Source of the DNA: Paraburkholderia acidicola | GTDB taxonomy: Bacteria; Pseudomonadota; Gammaproteobacteria; Burkholderiales; Burkholderiaceae | DNA length: 64,000 nt | NCBI RefSeq assembly: GCF_002362315.1 | Contig: NZ_MTZV01000003.1 | Location: forward strand, 310,001 to 374,000 | Reading direction: 5' to 3' | Shown: in pieces, positions 1 to 8,331 of the stretch | Layout: every line of letters begins with the position of its first letter | How positions within the stretch are numbered: position 1 is the first letter of the stretch | Program-made: the position numbers and the translations under genes | Notes under the pieces: model-generated | What the model was told of the DNA's origin: nothing | The model's input: only the letters and a program-made list of their open reading frames with translations | Databases searched by the model: none

Positions 1-1
1 C

Positions 2-151
2 GTGCGCCTGCGGCTGGAGCGCGCGTGCTCCTTGCTAAGTCACCCCGATGCGTGTCTGACGCAAGTGGCTCAGGAAGTCGGTTTCTACGACCAGAGTCAT
101 TTCAATCGAGCCTTCCGGCAAGCGTTCGGCGTGTCGCCATCGCAGTATTGA
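2..151 (+). CDS. AraC-family regulator, C-terminal fragment
   Basis: The window opens inside this gene; only about 49 C-terminal residues and the stop are present. They hold the second helix-turn-helix of the AraC/XylS DNA-binding domain: the stretch VAQEVGFYDQSHFNRAFRQ followed by FGVSPSQY is the typical family end. The regulator points toward the catabolic operon that starts at 398, so it may be its activator. That is inferred from position only. The ligand-binding part lies outside the window. Confidence 0.85.
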   Translation: MRLRLERACSLLSHPDACLTQVAQEVGFYDQSHFNRAFRQAFGVSPSQY

Positions 152-174
152 AGCTTTAGATCCCGGCAAATAAG

Positions 175-190
175 CGCGCCATGCGGCGCG
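175..190. other. short GC-rich hairpin after AraC-type gene
   Basis: CGCGCC and GGCGCG form a 6-bp stem around ATGC, 24 bases after the stop of the AraC-type gene. No T-run follows, so it is a weak terminator candidate at best. The remaining 200 bases before the ridA start should hold the operon promoter, but no convincing -35/-10 pair was recognised. Confidence 0.25.
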
Positions 191-397
191 TCCGCCGCGC
201 GCTCATATCCCGCTCCCTACCCTCAATCAAATCCTCGCCCGCAACCCACTCAATTTTTTACAAGTGGAACGAGCGCATGTCCTTTAACTTCGAGGCATGG
301 GGAAAGGTCGTTGCCTTTCCATGATCGTCAGCCTGAGCGATCCACCGGCGCCGTTCGCCGAATGCGTCGCCACTTGTTTCGCCATCAAGGAGAACCT

Positions 398-865
398 ATG
401 AATCGCACTGAACTCGATCGTCGCCTCGCGGAACTGGGCATCGAATTGCCACTGCCGAAAGCGGCCATCGCCAACTACGTACCCACCGTTCTGGCAGCGG
501 GCTTCCTGCATATTTCAGGGCAAGTCGCATTCAAGGACGGCACACCGTTCGCCATGGGCCAGGTCGGCACGGAAGTCAGCATCGAACAGGCAAAAGAAGC
601 GGCACGATTCGCCGGGCTTGCCCTGCTCTCGCAACTTCGCTCGCAACTGACGGACGACCTGAGCGTCATTCGCGTCTGCTCCGTGACAGGTTACGTACAC
701 GCAGCCACCGAATTTACGGCGCATCCGGAAGTGATCAACGGCACATCAGATGTTCTCGTAGAAGTGCTTGGCGATAAAGGTCGGCACAGCCGCGCTGCAG
801 TAGGCGTATCGAGCCTGCCGTTCCGTTGTCCGGTTGAAGTGTCCGCTGTGATCCAGCTTGGCTAA
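398..865 (+). CDS. RidA-family (YjgF/UK114) enamine/imine deaminase
   Basis: This is a 155-residue RidA-family protein. The family forms trimers that hydrolyse reactive enamine/imine intermediates released by PLP enzymes, or act as specific deaminases such as 2-aminomuconate deaminase. The C-terminal stretch SRAAVGVSSLP, with an arginine and VGV..LP, fits the family active-site strand. The start at 398 is chosen because AAGGAGA lies at 387-393; an upstream in-frame extension lacks this. It is the first gene of an operon, 15 bases before a PLP-dependent dehydratase-like gene, which supports a job in finishing that enzyme's deamination. The exact substrate is unknown. Confidence 0.88.
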   Translation: MNRTELDRRLAELGIELPLPKAAIANYVPTVLAAGFLHISGQVAFKDGTPFAMGQVGTEVSIEQAKEAARFAGLALLSQLRSQLTDDLSVIRVCSVTGYVHAATEFTAHPEVINGTSDVLVEVLGDKGRHSRAAVGVSSLPFRCPVEVSAVIQLG

Positions 866-880
866 CGGCGATTGAACTCC

Positions 881-1867
881 ATGACACTGCATATCGAAAC
901 ACCGTTGATCGAGTCCCGTGCGCTCTCGCTCAAGACCGGTAGAGACATTTTTCTCAAACTGGAATCGCTGCAACCAAGCGGTTCCTTCAAGCTGCGCGGT
1001 GTCGGCTTTGCGTGCGAGGAACACAAGCGCAATGGTGCCCGGCGTTTCGTCACCGCGTCCGGCGGCAACGCCGGGTATGCAGTGGCCTATGCAGGCCGCG
1101 AGCTTGGCATTCCAGTAACGGTCGTCGTACCGCAAACCACATCGGAGCGCGCGAAGTCGCTCATTCGCGGAGAAGAAGCCGAGGTCGTGGTTCACGGCGC
1201 TGCGTTCATCGAATCCAACGAGTACGCCCGCTCGATTCTGACGGACAACGACGCCTGGCTCCATGCGTTCGACGATCCTCTACTATGGGCAGGACACGCG
1301 ACGATGATCGAGGAGATCGCGAGGCAAACCGAGCGCCCCGATCTGGTCGTTTGCTCGGTTGGTGGGGGTGGATTGCTCGCTGGTGTTATCGAAGGATTGC
1401 GCCGGGTGGGCTGGACCGACACCCCGGTGCTTACGGTCGAGACCGATGGTGCTGATTCCTATAACCAGGCGCTTAAAGCGGGCAAACCGGTCACGATCTC
1501 CGGGATCAAGTCCGTGGCCACGTCGCTTGGTGCCAGCAAGGTAGCCGAGCACGTCGTCACACTCGCAAACGAGCATCCGATCCGCAACTGCCTCGTGACC
1601 GATGCCGAAGCGATTCAAGGCAGCGTGATCCTGCTCGAGGAGCATCGTCTTTTGACCGAGCCGGCGTGCGGTGCATCGGTGGCGGCACTCTCACGGATTC
1701 CGGAGTATTTCCCGGACGCGCAGCGCATTGTAGTGATCGCCTGCGGTGGCGTGGGTACGACGAGCCAGCAACTGCTGGAGTGGTCCGACTTTTATCCACT
1801 CGATGGTGATCTGTTCGCAGCTCGCCATTCCGCTGAACCGACCTCACTCGACAGAGTGAAATCATGA
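881..1867 (+). CDS. PLP-dependent serine/threonine dehydratase-like enzyme
   Basis: This is a fold-type II PLP enzyme of 328 residues. SGSFKLRG holds the Schiff-base lysine (K37). TASGGNAGYAVAYA fits the substrate loop and SVGGGGLLAGV the phosphate-binding glycine loop. No ACT regulatory domain follows, so it resembles catabolic serine/threonine dehydratases, which turn beta-hydroxy amino acids into a 2-oxo acid and ammonia through an enamine. A TTG at 872 is in frame, but ATG at 881 gives the natural start. The stop overlaps the next start (ATGA). With RidA upstream and a 2-oxopentenoate pathway downstream, the real substrate may not be serine or threonine. Confidence 0.85.
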   Translation: MTLHIETPLIESRALSLKTGRDIFLKLESLQPSGSFKLRGVGFACEEHKRNGARRFVTASGGNAGYAVAYAGRELGIPVTVVVPQTTSERAKSLIRGEEAEVVVHGAAFIESNEYARSILTDNDAWLHAFDDPLLWAGHATMIEEIARQTERPDLVVCSVGGGGLLAGVIEGLRRVGWTDTPVLTVETDGADSYNQALKAGKPVTISGIKSVATSLGASKVAEHVVTLANEHPIRNCLVTDAEAIQGSVILLEEHRLLTEPACGASVAALSRIPEYFPDAQRIVVIACGGVGTTSQQLLEWSDFYPLDGDLFAARHSAEPTSLDRVKS

Positions 1868-2646
1868 ACGACGCGCTGATCAACTCGCTGGGCGACGAAC
1901 TGTATGCCGCAGTGAAAGCGTGCCACGCGCTCGAACCGCTCACGAGCCGCCACGCCGACCTGACGATCGACGACGCATACCGCATCCAGCAACGCGTCAA
2001 CGCCCGGCGCGTCGAAGCAGGCGAGCGCCTGATCGGCAAGAAGATCGGCGTCACGTCGCAGGTTGTCATGGACATGCTCGGCGTGTATCAGCCCGATTTC
2101 GGCATGCTCACCGACGCCATGCTTTACCGCGAAGGCGAAAGCGTCCCGGCCGCCTCGTTGATCCAGCCCAAGGCTGAGGGAGAGATCGCCTTCTTGCTCC
2201 GGCACGACCTGCAGGGCCCGGGCGTGACCGCCGCGGATGTCCTCGCTGCAACGGAAGGTGTGATGGCCTGCTTCGAGATCGTCGACTCGCGCATCAAGGA
2301 CTGGAAGATCCGCATCGAAGACACGGTGGCTGACAACGCGTCTTGCGGCGTTTTCGTACTGGGCGAACGCATGGTCGATCCGCGCGAGGTCGATCTGATC
2401 GACTGCGCAATGACGCTGGAGAAGAACGGCAAGGTGGTGACGACCGGCACCGGCGCCGCCGCGCTTGGCAATCCGCTCGAAGCAGTGGCATGGCTCGCCA
2501 ACACGCTTGGCCAGCTGAACGAGCCGCTGAGAGCCGGCGACGTGGTGCTGTCGGGCTCGCTGGCCGCAATGGTGCCTGTCGCAGCGGGTGACAGCCTCAA
2601 GGTTTCCATCGACGGCATCGGCAGTTGCTCGGTCCGGTTTGTCTGA
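1864..2646 (+). CDS. mhpD: 2-oxopent-4-enoate hydratase (2-keto-4-pentenoate hydratase)
   Basis: This 260-residue protein belongs to the MhpD/DmpE/XylJ hydratase family, which adds water to 2-hydroxypenta-2,4-dienoate (2-oxopent-4-enoate) to give 4-hydroxy-2-oxovalerate. Recognisable elements are [17 protein letters not shown] near the N-terminus, the acidic PKAEGEIAF segment that fits the metal site, and the C-terminal [15 protein letters not shown]. It overlaps the previous gene by four bases, indicating translational coupling, and is followed 14 bases later by the acetaldehyde dehydrogenase. The related 4-oxalocrotonate decarboxylase is an alternative family member, but the neighbours favour hydratase. 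Confidence 0.88.
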   Translation: MNDALINSLGDELYAAVKACHALEPLTSRHADLTIDDAYRIQQRVNARRVEAGERLIGKKIGVTSQVVMDMLGVYQPDFGMLTDAMLYREGESVPAASLIQPKAEGEIAFLLRHDLQGPGVTAADVLAATEGVMACFEIVDSRIKDWKIRIEDTVADNASCGVFVLGERMVDPREVDLIDCAMTLEKNGKVVTTGTGAAALGNPLEAVAWLANTLGQLNEPLRAGDVVLSGSLAAMVPVAAGDSLKVSIDGIGSCSVRFV

Positions 2647-2660
2647 TCTCAGGAGTGGGC

Positions 2661-3578
2661 ATGTCAACGAACAAAGTGAAATGTGCATTGATCGGTCCCG
2701 GCAACATCGGCACCGATCTGCTGGCCAAACTGCAGCGCAGTGAGGTGCTGGAGCCGGTGTGGATGGTCGGCATCGACCCTGAGTCGGACGGTCTCAAGAA
2801 AGCGCGGGCGCTGGGTCTGAAGACCACCGCCGAAGGTGTGGACGGCCTGCTGCCGCATGTGCAAGCCGACGGCATCCAGATCGCCTTCGATGCGACGAGC
2901 GCCTATGTGCATGCAGAGAATTCACGCAAGCTCAATGCGCTGGGCGTCATGATGATCGACCTGACGCCCGCGGCGATTGGGCCTTACTGCGTACCGTCGG
3001 TGAATCTGGCGCAGCACGTGGGCACGGGCGAGATGAACGTCAACATGGTGACGTGCGGCGGCCAGGCGACGATACCGATGGTGCACGCGGTCTCGCGCGT
3101 TCAGCCGGTACGCTACGCCGAAATCGTCGCCACGGTGTCGAGCCGCTCGGCCGGCCCAGGGACACGCAAGAATATCGACGAGTTCACGCGCACGACAGCC
3201 GGCGCTGTTGCGAAGGTGGGCGGTGCAGCGCAGGGCAAGGCCATCATCGTCATCAACCCGGCAGACCCGCCGCTCATCATGCGCGACACCGTCCATTGCA
3301 TTGTCGAGGGAACGCCCGATGCCGCCGCGATCGAAAAGTCCGTGCACGAGATGATCGAACAGGTGCGTCAGTACGTGCCTGGTTACCGGCTCGTCAATGG
3401 TCCGGTATTCGACGGCGAGCGCGTTTCGATCTATCTCGAGGTTGAAGGACTCGGCGACTATCTGCCGACATACGCCGGCAATCTGGACATCATGACGGCA
3501 GCCGCAGCGCGCACCGCCGAGATGTTCGCCAAAGAGATCCTGCGCGGCTCGCTCAAGCTCGAACCCGTCATCCACTGA
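2661..3578 (+). CDS. mhpF: Acetaldehyde dehydrogenase (acetylating)
   Basis: This 305-residue enzyme oxidises acetaldehyde to acetyl-CoA with NAD and CoA. It belongs to the MhpF/DmpF/BphJ family, which channels acetaldehyde directly from a partner aldolase. The Rossmann motif GPGNIGTDL starts near residue 11, and the catalytic cysteine lies in [11 protein letters not shown] at C132, the family position. [14 protein letters not shown] is also typical. The start at 2661 has AGGAG at 2651-2655; a longer in-frame start at 2625 would run into mhpD. The aldolase gene begins 12 bases downstream, as in other meta-pathway operons. Confidence 0.93.
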   Translation: MSTNKVKCALIGPGNIGTDLLAKLQRSEVLEPVWMVGIDPESDGLKKARALGLKTTAEGVDGLLPHVQADGIQIAFDATSAYVHAENSRKLNALGVMMIDLTPAAIGPYCVPSVNLAQHVGTGEMNVNMVTCGGQATIPMVHAVSRVQPVRYAEIVATVSSRSAGPGTRKNIDEFTRTTAGAVAKVGGAAQGKAIIVINPADPPLIMRDTVHCIVEGTPDAAAIEKSVHEMIEQVRQYVPGYRLVNGPVFDGERVSIYLEVEGLGDYLPTYAGNLDIMTAAAARTAEMFAKEILRGSLKLEPVIH

Positions 3579-3590
3579 GGAAAACCGGAC

Positions 3591-4646
3591 ATGAACGTCA
3601 AGAGCAGCAAGATCGTCGTGCATGACATGACACTGCGCGACGGTATGCATCCCAAGCGGCATCAGATGACGCTTGAACAGATGAAGACCATTGCCCAGGG
3701 TCTCGACAAGGCAGGTGTACCGCTGATCGAAGTGACCCACGGCGATGGTCTGGGCGGAAGCTCGGTGAACTACGGGTTCCCCGCGCACACCGACGAGGAA
3801 TATCTCTCCGCGGTCGTGCCGCTCATGAAGCAGGCGCGTGTTTCGGCGCTGCTGATCCCGGGAATCGGCACCGTCGATCATCTGCGGATGGCGCACGAAC
3901 TCGGCGTGAACACGATCCGCGTGGCAACGCATTGCACCGAGGCCGATGTGTCGGAGCAGCACGTCACGCTGGCGCGCAACCTCGACATGGATACCGTGGG
4001 CTTCCTGATGATGGCGCATATGAATTCGCCAGAAGGTCTGGCCAGCCAGGCGAAGCTGATGGAGCGCTATGGCGCAAACTGCGTGTACGTAACGGACTCG
4101 GCGGGCTATATGCTGCCCGACGACGTTAAGTGTCGCCTTGCTGCCGTGCGTGCAGCACTGAAGCCCGAAACCGAAATCGGTTTTCACGGGCATCACAACC
4201 TCGCGATGGGCGTAGCCAACTCCATCGCCGCTATCGAAGCGGGCGCGACTCGCATCGATGCCGCCGCCGCGGGACTTGGCGCGGGTGCGGGCAACACGCC
4301 GATGGAAGTTCTTGTCGCGGTATGCGAGCGCATGGGCATCGAGACCGGTGTCGACGTCTGGAAGATACAGGACGTCGCGGAAGATCTCGTCGTGCCGATC
4401 ATGGATTTTCCGATTCGCATCGATCGCGATGCACTGACGCTCGGCTATGCGGGCGTTTACGGTTCCTTCCTTCTGTTTGCGAAGCGCGCGGAGAAGAGGT
4501 ACGGTGTTCCGGCTCGCGACATCCTTGTTGAACTCGGACGGCGTGGCATGGTGGGTGGTCAGGAGGATATGATCGAAGACACCGCGCTCACGCTGGCGAG
4601 AGCACGCGAGCGGGTGTCGTCGGGCGCAGCATCGGGTACCGCGTGA
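3591..4646 (+). CDS. mhpE: 4-hydroxy-2-oxovalerate aldolase
   Basis: This 351-residue DRE-TIM-type aldolase splits 4-hydroxy-2-oxovalerate into pyruvate and acetaldehyde. [10 protein letters not shown] at the N-terminus supplies the catalytic R16 and metal ligand D17, and HGHHN supplies H199 and H201. The C-terminal communication domain that docks onto the acetaldehyde dehydrogenase is present. Length matches DmpG/BphI. The gene follows its partner dehydrogenase by 12 bases. The last bases overlap a GTG that could start psuG, but a better psuG start lies 48 bases after the stop. Confidence 0.93.
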   Translation: MNVKSSKIVVHDMTLRDGMHPKRHQMTLEQMKTIAQGLDKAGVPLIEVTHGDGLGGSSVNYGFPAHTDEEYLSAVVPLMKQARVSALLIPGIGTVDHLRMAHELGVNTIRVATHCTEADVSEQHVTLARNLDMDTVGFLMMAHMNSPEGLASQAKLMERYGANCVYVTDSAGYMLPDDVKCRLAAVRAALKPETEIGFHGHHNLAMGVANSIAAIEAGATRIDAAAAGLGAGAGNTPMEVLVAVCERMGIETGVDVWKIQDVAEDLVVPIMDFPIRIDRDALTLGYAGVYGSFLLFAKRAEKRYGVPARDILVELGRRGMVGGQEDMIEDTALTLARARERVSSGAASGTA

Positions 4647-4693
4647 ATTCCGCACTATGCGTCGCTGCGAGTGGTCTTGAGGGGAAGCGAATC

Positions 4694-5629
4694 ATGTCAT
4701 CGAGCGAACTATTGGAGATCCAACCGGAGGTCGCTGCGGCACTGAATGCGGGCAAGCCCGTTGTAGCGCTGGAATCGTCGATCATTTCGCATGGCTCCTC
4801 CTGGCCAAAGAGCGCTGAAACTGCGCTTGGGCTCGAAGCCGAAGTACGCGCGCACGGCGCATTGCCTGCTACCTGTGCGATTCTGCACGGTCGCATCAAG
4901 ATCGGTCTAACGCGTGACGAGATTGAACGCCTTAGCCGCGGCGGTCATGAAGTGGCGAAGGTTAGCCGGCGCGACATCGGGATACTCGTGGCGTCCGGCG
5001 GCACTGGCGCGACCACGCTCTCGGCGACGATGATCATGGCCGACCTGGCGGGGATCCGGGTGGTCTCGGCAGGCGGGCTTGGCGGCGTACATCGTGGCGC
5101 GCATGAGAGCTTCGATATCTCCGCCGATCTGCAGGAACTAGCGCGCACGCCGGTGGCACTCGTGTGCGCCGGTATCAAATCGATTCTCGATATCCGGTTG
5201 ACACTCGAGTACCTGGAAACGCACGGCGTACCGGTGATCGGCTATCGCACTGCAAACCTCCCCGGGTACTTTAGCCGCGATAGCGGGTTTGGCGTCGACG
5301 TGCGGCTTGATGATCCCCAGCAGATCGCGCGGGTCATGAAATCGAACCGGGAACTGGGCTTGAACAATGGGATTGTCGTTGCGAATCCGATTCCCGAACC
5401 CTTTGCGTTGCCGCGCGAGGTCGTCGATCTCGCGATCGAGCAGGCGTTGGCGGAAGCGGACGCAGAAGGTATCGCCGGTAAGGCCGTGACACCTTTTCTG
5501 ATTTCCCGTGTCGATGCGTTGACCGGGGGAAGCAGTGGGACGGGTAGCGTTCAGCTCGGTCTTAACAACGCGAGGCTGGCGGCAGCGATCGCGGTTGCTT
5601 ATGCGGCGCTGGCTAACCAGAGAAACTAG
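4694..5629 (+). CDS. psuG: Pseudouridine-5'-phosphate glycosidase family (PsuG/IndA)
   Basis: This 311-residue protein has PsuG signatures: ALESSIISHG near the start, PATCAILHGRIKIGL, KVSRRDIG, GATTLSATM, the GGLGGVHRGAHESFDISADL segment and VCAGIKSILDI. PsuG reversibly cleaves the C-C glycosidic bond of pseudouridine 5'-phosphate to uracil and ribose 5-phosphate. The start at 4694 follows AGGGGAAG; an in-frame GTG at 4643 overlaps mhpE. No pseudouridine kinase (psuK) is adjacent, and the gene closes a 2-oxopentenoate operon, so its substrate here is uncertain. IndA homologues in indigoidine clusters show that the family can be recruited to other pathways. Confidence 0.85.
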   Translation: MSSSELLEIQPEVAAALNAGKPVVALESSIISHGSSWPKSAETALGLEAEVRAHGALPATCAILHGRIKIGLTRDEIERLSRGGHEVAKVSRRDIGILVASGGTGATTLSATMIMADLAGIRVVSAGGLGGVHRGAHESFDISADLQELARTPVALVCAGIKSILDIRLTLEYLETHGVPVIGYRTANLPGYFSRDSGFGVDVRLDDPQQIARVMKSNRELGLNNGIVVANPIPEPFALPREVVDLAIEQALAEADAEGIAGKAVTPFLISRVDALTGGSSGTGSVQLGLNNARLAAAIAVAYAALANQRN

Positions 5630-5739
5630 ATGGAAGAAATATTCGCGGATACACTACAGACGCGAAACATGTGACCAGGCTAAAGCCGATCGATCATTCG
5701 CGCACCCACATTCGACCAGTACGACAGCACGGGAACATC

Positions 5740-6087
5740 ATGATTCGTCATGCACTCGCTGTTATTGCGCTCTCTATCTGCACGCACGCCAGTGCGAAGC
5801 CTCTAGCTGTTCCTGACGAAGATCGTGCCTCGGCAAGAGCGGAAACACTCACAGGCAAGTACCAGCTAACCACGGACAAGATCGATTGCCTGGAATTTGA
5901 AACGTCCGACGAACGATCGTACTTCCTTGTCCGGGTTCGGGAAAATCACACTCAGGAATGCGGTGGCGATCCGAACGTGTCGCCTACCCTGTTCTTTCTC
6001 AAGATCAGAAAGAGCGATGGGCGGGCGCTGACTAATGCCTATGATGGTGTGCATTTCGTCCGGCTAAAGCGCGTGCAGGAGAAGTAG
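5740..6087 (+). CDS. Small exported protein of unknown function
   Basis: This is a 115-residue protein with a clear signal peptide (MIRHALAVIALSICTHASA, cleavage expected before KP). The mature part is about 96 residues with two cysteines (KIDCLEF and TQECGGDP) that could form a disulfide in the periplasm. No family is recognised. ATG 5740 is preferred over an upstream start at 5671 because it begins the signal peptide. The gene is less GC-rich than the operon before it and lies just left of the lrp-derived repeat at 6119, so it may belong to old rather than inserted DNA. Confidence 0.6.
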   Translation: MIRHALAVIALSICTHASAKPLAVPDEDRASARAETLTGKYQLTTDKIDCLEFETSDERSYFLVRVRENHTQECGGDPNVSPTLFFLKIRKSDGRALTNAYDGVHFVRLKRVQEK

Positions 6088-6118
6088 CCGGGCTACTCGT
6101 TCTGACGTGACAGGCGCC

Positions 6119-6152
6119 ACACCGAAAACCGCACCGAAAACGCTGTCGAATA
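6119..6152 (-). repeat. Duplicate of the 3' end of the lrp gene (direct repeat)
   Basis: Bases 6119-6152 match 8805-8838, the last codons of the lrp gene, at 31 of 34 positions by hand alignment, in the same orientation. Read on the minus strand, the copy still encodes YSTAFSVRFSV, against YSTALPVRFSV in the intact gene, but its stop codon is lost. The two copies flank about 2.65 kb carrying the BlaI/M56 pair and the Nudix gene. This is the geometry left when a segment inserts at a gene end or when lrp was partly duplicated. Confidence 0.6.
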
Positions 6153-6259
6153 TCTATTCCGGTCGAGTTCGGCGCAATTCACTTTCAGATCAATTACGCG
6201 ACATCAAGACTCGCGCTCACGGCACCACAGCTTCCATGGTGAGGCTTCGGGGCCCACAT

Positions 6260-6277
6260 CAACTATAAAAATAGTTG
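6260..6277. promoter_or_regulatory. Palindrome overlapping the blaI -35 box
   Basis: CAACTAT-AAAA-ATAGTTG is a perfect 7-bp inverted repeat with a 4-base centre. Its right arm overlaps the first bases of TTGACA. It is a plausible binding site for a second regulator of the blaI-M56 operon. The sequence differs from the BlaI-like dyad downstream. Confidence 0.45.
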
Positions 6278-6303
6278 ACAGCACACTGCTTCGATCCTAC
6301 GAT
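6275..6303 (+). promoter_or_regulatory. Sigma-70 promoter of the blaI operon
   Basis: TTGACA at 6275-6280 is a perfect -35 box. TACGAT at 6298-6303 serves as -10 with an optimal 17-base spacer. Transcription should start near 6310, inside the BlaI-like dyad, and run into the gene starting at 6330. Confidence 0.7.
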
Positions 6304-6321
6304 CTACTACATCTTTAGTAG
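6304..6321. promoter_or_regulatory. BlaI/MecI-type operator at the transcription start
   Basis: CTACTACATCTTTAGTAG has 6-bp inverted arms (CTACTA/TAGTAG) and lies immediately after the -10 box. It resembles the BlaI/MecI operator core TACAnnTGTA flanked by TA-rich arms, with one base of the core changed. A repressor here would block the start site, giving the autoregulation usual for this family. It ends next to the ribosome-binding site AGGAGG at 6320-6325. Confidence 0.6.
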
Positions 6322-6329
6322 GAGGCAAT

Positions 6330-6698
6330 TTGGACATCTCGCTGACTGACCGGGAGGCCGACGTCATGCAGATACTGTGGGAGAGTGGCCCCTCAGTTGT
6401 GAATGAGGTTCGTGATGGACTTGCCGATGACCTTGCCTATACCACGGTTCTGACGATCCTTCGTACGCTGGAAAGCAAGGGTTATGTAACTCATGTGGAA
6501 GAAGGTCGTGGACACCGCTATGCAGCCGCAGTTCAGCAGCAAGCAGCACGAAAAAGTGCCTTGCAGCACCTCACGAGCAAGTTATTCGCGGGATCAACAG
6601 AGTTGCTATTCGCTCACTTGGTGGCCGACAAAAATCTCACGCCGAAAGAGATTCGTCGTATGCGTGAGCTACTGAAAGAGAAACCTGGCGAGGAGTAA
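6330..6698 (+). CDS. blaI: BlaI/MecI/CopY-family transcriptional repressor
   Basis: This is a 122-residue winged-helix repressor. LTDREADVMQILWESGPSVVNEVRD followed by AYTTVLTILRTLESKGYVTHVEEGRGHRYAA is the family DNA-binding domain; the C-terminal helices serve dimerisation and contain the region usually cut by the partner protease. Translation appears to start at a TTG four bases after AGGAGG; no in-frame ATG precedes the conserved LTDRE block. The gene is followed five bases later by its M56 peptidase partner. The dyad at 6304-6321 suggests autorepression. What the pair senses is not shown; no beta-lactamase gene is nearby. Confidence 0.9.
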   Translation: MDISLTDREADVMQILWESGPSVVNEVRDGLADDLAYTTVLTILRTLESKGYVTHVEEGRGHRYAAAVQQQAARKSALQHLTSKLFAGSTELLFAHLVADKNLTPKEIRRMRELLKEKPGEE

Positions 6699-6703
6699 TC
6701 GCG

Positions 6704-8272
6704 ATGCTGACGTGGATGATTTATGCAGTGTCGGTATCGGCGGTTCTATCTGCAGCCGCGTTCATTGCCGAACACTCCGCACGGCAACGACAATCGTCCA
6801 GCAGATGGTTCTGGCTTCTTGCAATCGCCGCATCGCTCGCAATTCCAGCGGCTATGACGTCGGTTTCAATCGAAATTCCCGTGGGGCTGAGGCCGTCGGT
6901 ACCTCAGAACGTGATTGCCCTGCATGAGATCACATCCACGCATCTATCTCCCGCAGTCTGGATTGAGAATCACGATGGTGATTCATCGACGTTCCGGCTC
7001 GCTCAATTCCATGCGAAAGACGCGTGGTATACCGTGTCGGTATTGATGATTCTCGTTCTGCTGATTACCGCAACGAATTTGCAGTGGCGCAAACGGCAAT
7101 GGACTGCGGCATCTGTCTGCGGCGTTTCGGTGTATCTATCCGCCGACGTTGGTCCCGCGGTTGTCGGTCTTCTCCGTCCGCGGATTGTTCTCCCCGTCTG
7201 GTTGCTCGATTCGCCTCCAGAGCAACAGGCTGCCGTCATCGCGCACGAAACGTCGCACATAGACGCTCGTGACCCGATGCTCCTAACGATCGCACTCTGT
7301 CTCATCGCGCTTATGCCATGGAACCTGCCACTCTGGTGGCAATTGCGACGACTCCGGTGTGCCATTGAGGTCGACTGCGACGCGAGAGTCCTGAAGGCTG
7401 GGCACAAGGTTGCTGTTTATGGCGAAACGCTGATCGCGGTGGGAGAAAGGCAATCGAGATATATCGGATCGGTAGCCGGTATGTCCGAGTCCAGATCCTT
7501 TTTGGAGCGACGTCTAAAGCTGATGCTGCGGAAACCTGCCAAACGGAAAGTGCTCGTTGCAGTCCTTCTAGGATGCATGTCAATCACGCTGGTTACTCTG
7601 GCCGCACAAGTGAGCCCACCTATCATGAACGATGCTTCGAACGAACATACTCAAGTGCCGATATCTGCTGAAATTCTCGATCGATATGTCGGAACGTACA
7701 AAGCTAGCGATACGTCTGTGATGAAAGTCCGACGCGAAGGTGACCACCTGGAGACACAACGTACGGGACAAGTATGGATTGAAAAATTTCCGACGAGTGA
7801 TACGGAGTTTTTTGCAAAGACCGTCAAGGTAATCCAGAGGTTTGTCGTCGACAATCAGGGGCACGTTACTGCCACGATAGTTCACCAGAACGGTCGCGAA
7901 CAGACACTGCCACGTATCCCCACTGCCGAGGGGGAGAAAATCGAGGCGACGCTCGCTGCGAAGGTCAAGAGCCAGATTGCCACTTCGGGGACCGAAGCTG
8001 CACTGCGCCGTAACATTGAGGGCTTGCAGTCGGGGAACCCGATATATTCCGAAATGTCGCCCGAATTACAACAAGCTACGCGAGAGCAACTGCCTGATCT
8101 GAAGGAGGGCCTAAATGAACTGGGCCCTGTTCAAGGCGTCAAGTTTGTAGGTGTTGGCAATCAGGGTTGGGACATATACCAGGTTACTCACGAGTCAGGG
8201 TCTTCCACCTGGCGCATCCATCTCGCCCCAAACAGCATTATCGATGGCCTGCTAGTACAAGCGGGTCCCTGA
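6704..8272 (+). CDS. M56 (BlaR1/MecR1-type) membrane peptidase with C-terminal DUF3471-like domain
   Basis: This is a 522-residue membrane sensor-protease. The N-terminal half has about four membrane segments and the zinc peptidase motif HETSH at H181-H185, followed by a D-R-D-P stretch and an EVDCDARV motif that fits the third ligand. It is expected to inactivate the BlaI-type repressor encoded just upstream. After the last membrane helix (about residue 290), the outside part is not a penicillin-binding domain. It begins SAEILDRYVGTYKAS, like the DUF3471/lipocalin-like beta domains attached to some beta-lactamase-family proteins, then an unrecognised 130-residue tail. The stimulus may therefore be something other than a beta-lactam. 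Confidence 0.8.
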   Translation: MLTWMIYAVSVSAVLSAAAFIAEHSARQRQSSSRWFWLLAIAASLAIPAAMTSVSIEIPVGLRPSVPQNVIALHEITSTHLSPAVWIENHDGDSSTFRLAQFHAKDAWYTVSVLMILVLLITATNLQWRKRQWTAASVCGVSVYLSADVGPAVVGLLRPRIVLPVWLLDSPPEQQAAVIAHETSHIDARDPMLLTIALCLIALMPWNLPLWWQLRRLRCAIEVDCDARVLKAGHKVAVYGETLIAVGERQSRYIGSVAGMSESRSFLERRLKLMLRKPAKRKVLVAVLLGCMSITLVTLAAQVSPPIMNDASNEHTQVPISAEILDRYVGTYKASDTSVMKVRREGDHLETQRTGQVWIEKFPTSDTEFFAKTVKVIQRFVVDNQGHVTATIVHQNGREQTLPRIPTAEGEKIEATLAAKVKSQIATSGTEAALRRNIEGLQSGNPIYSEMSPELQQATREQLPDLKEGLNELGPVQGVKFVGVGNQGWDIYQVTHESGSSTWRIHLAPNSIIDGLLVQAGP

Positions 8273-8331
8273 ATGAACTCTGGATCGAACAGCCTTAACG
8301 GCCAGAATCGATCATCTTTAGCTGAAGTAGC

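Noticed and set aside
2922..4655. 577-codon minus-strand ORF opposite mhpF/mhpE
   Set aside because: It covers two well-conserved genes in full and has the His/Arg/Asp-rich make-up of an antisense shadow in GC-rich DNA.
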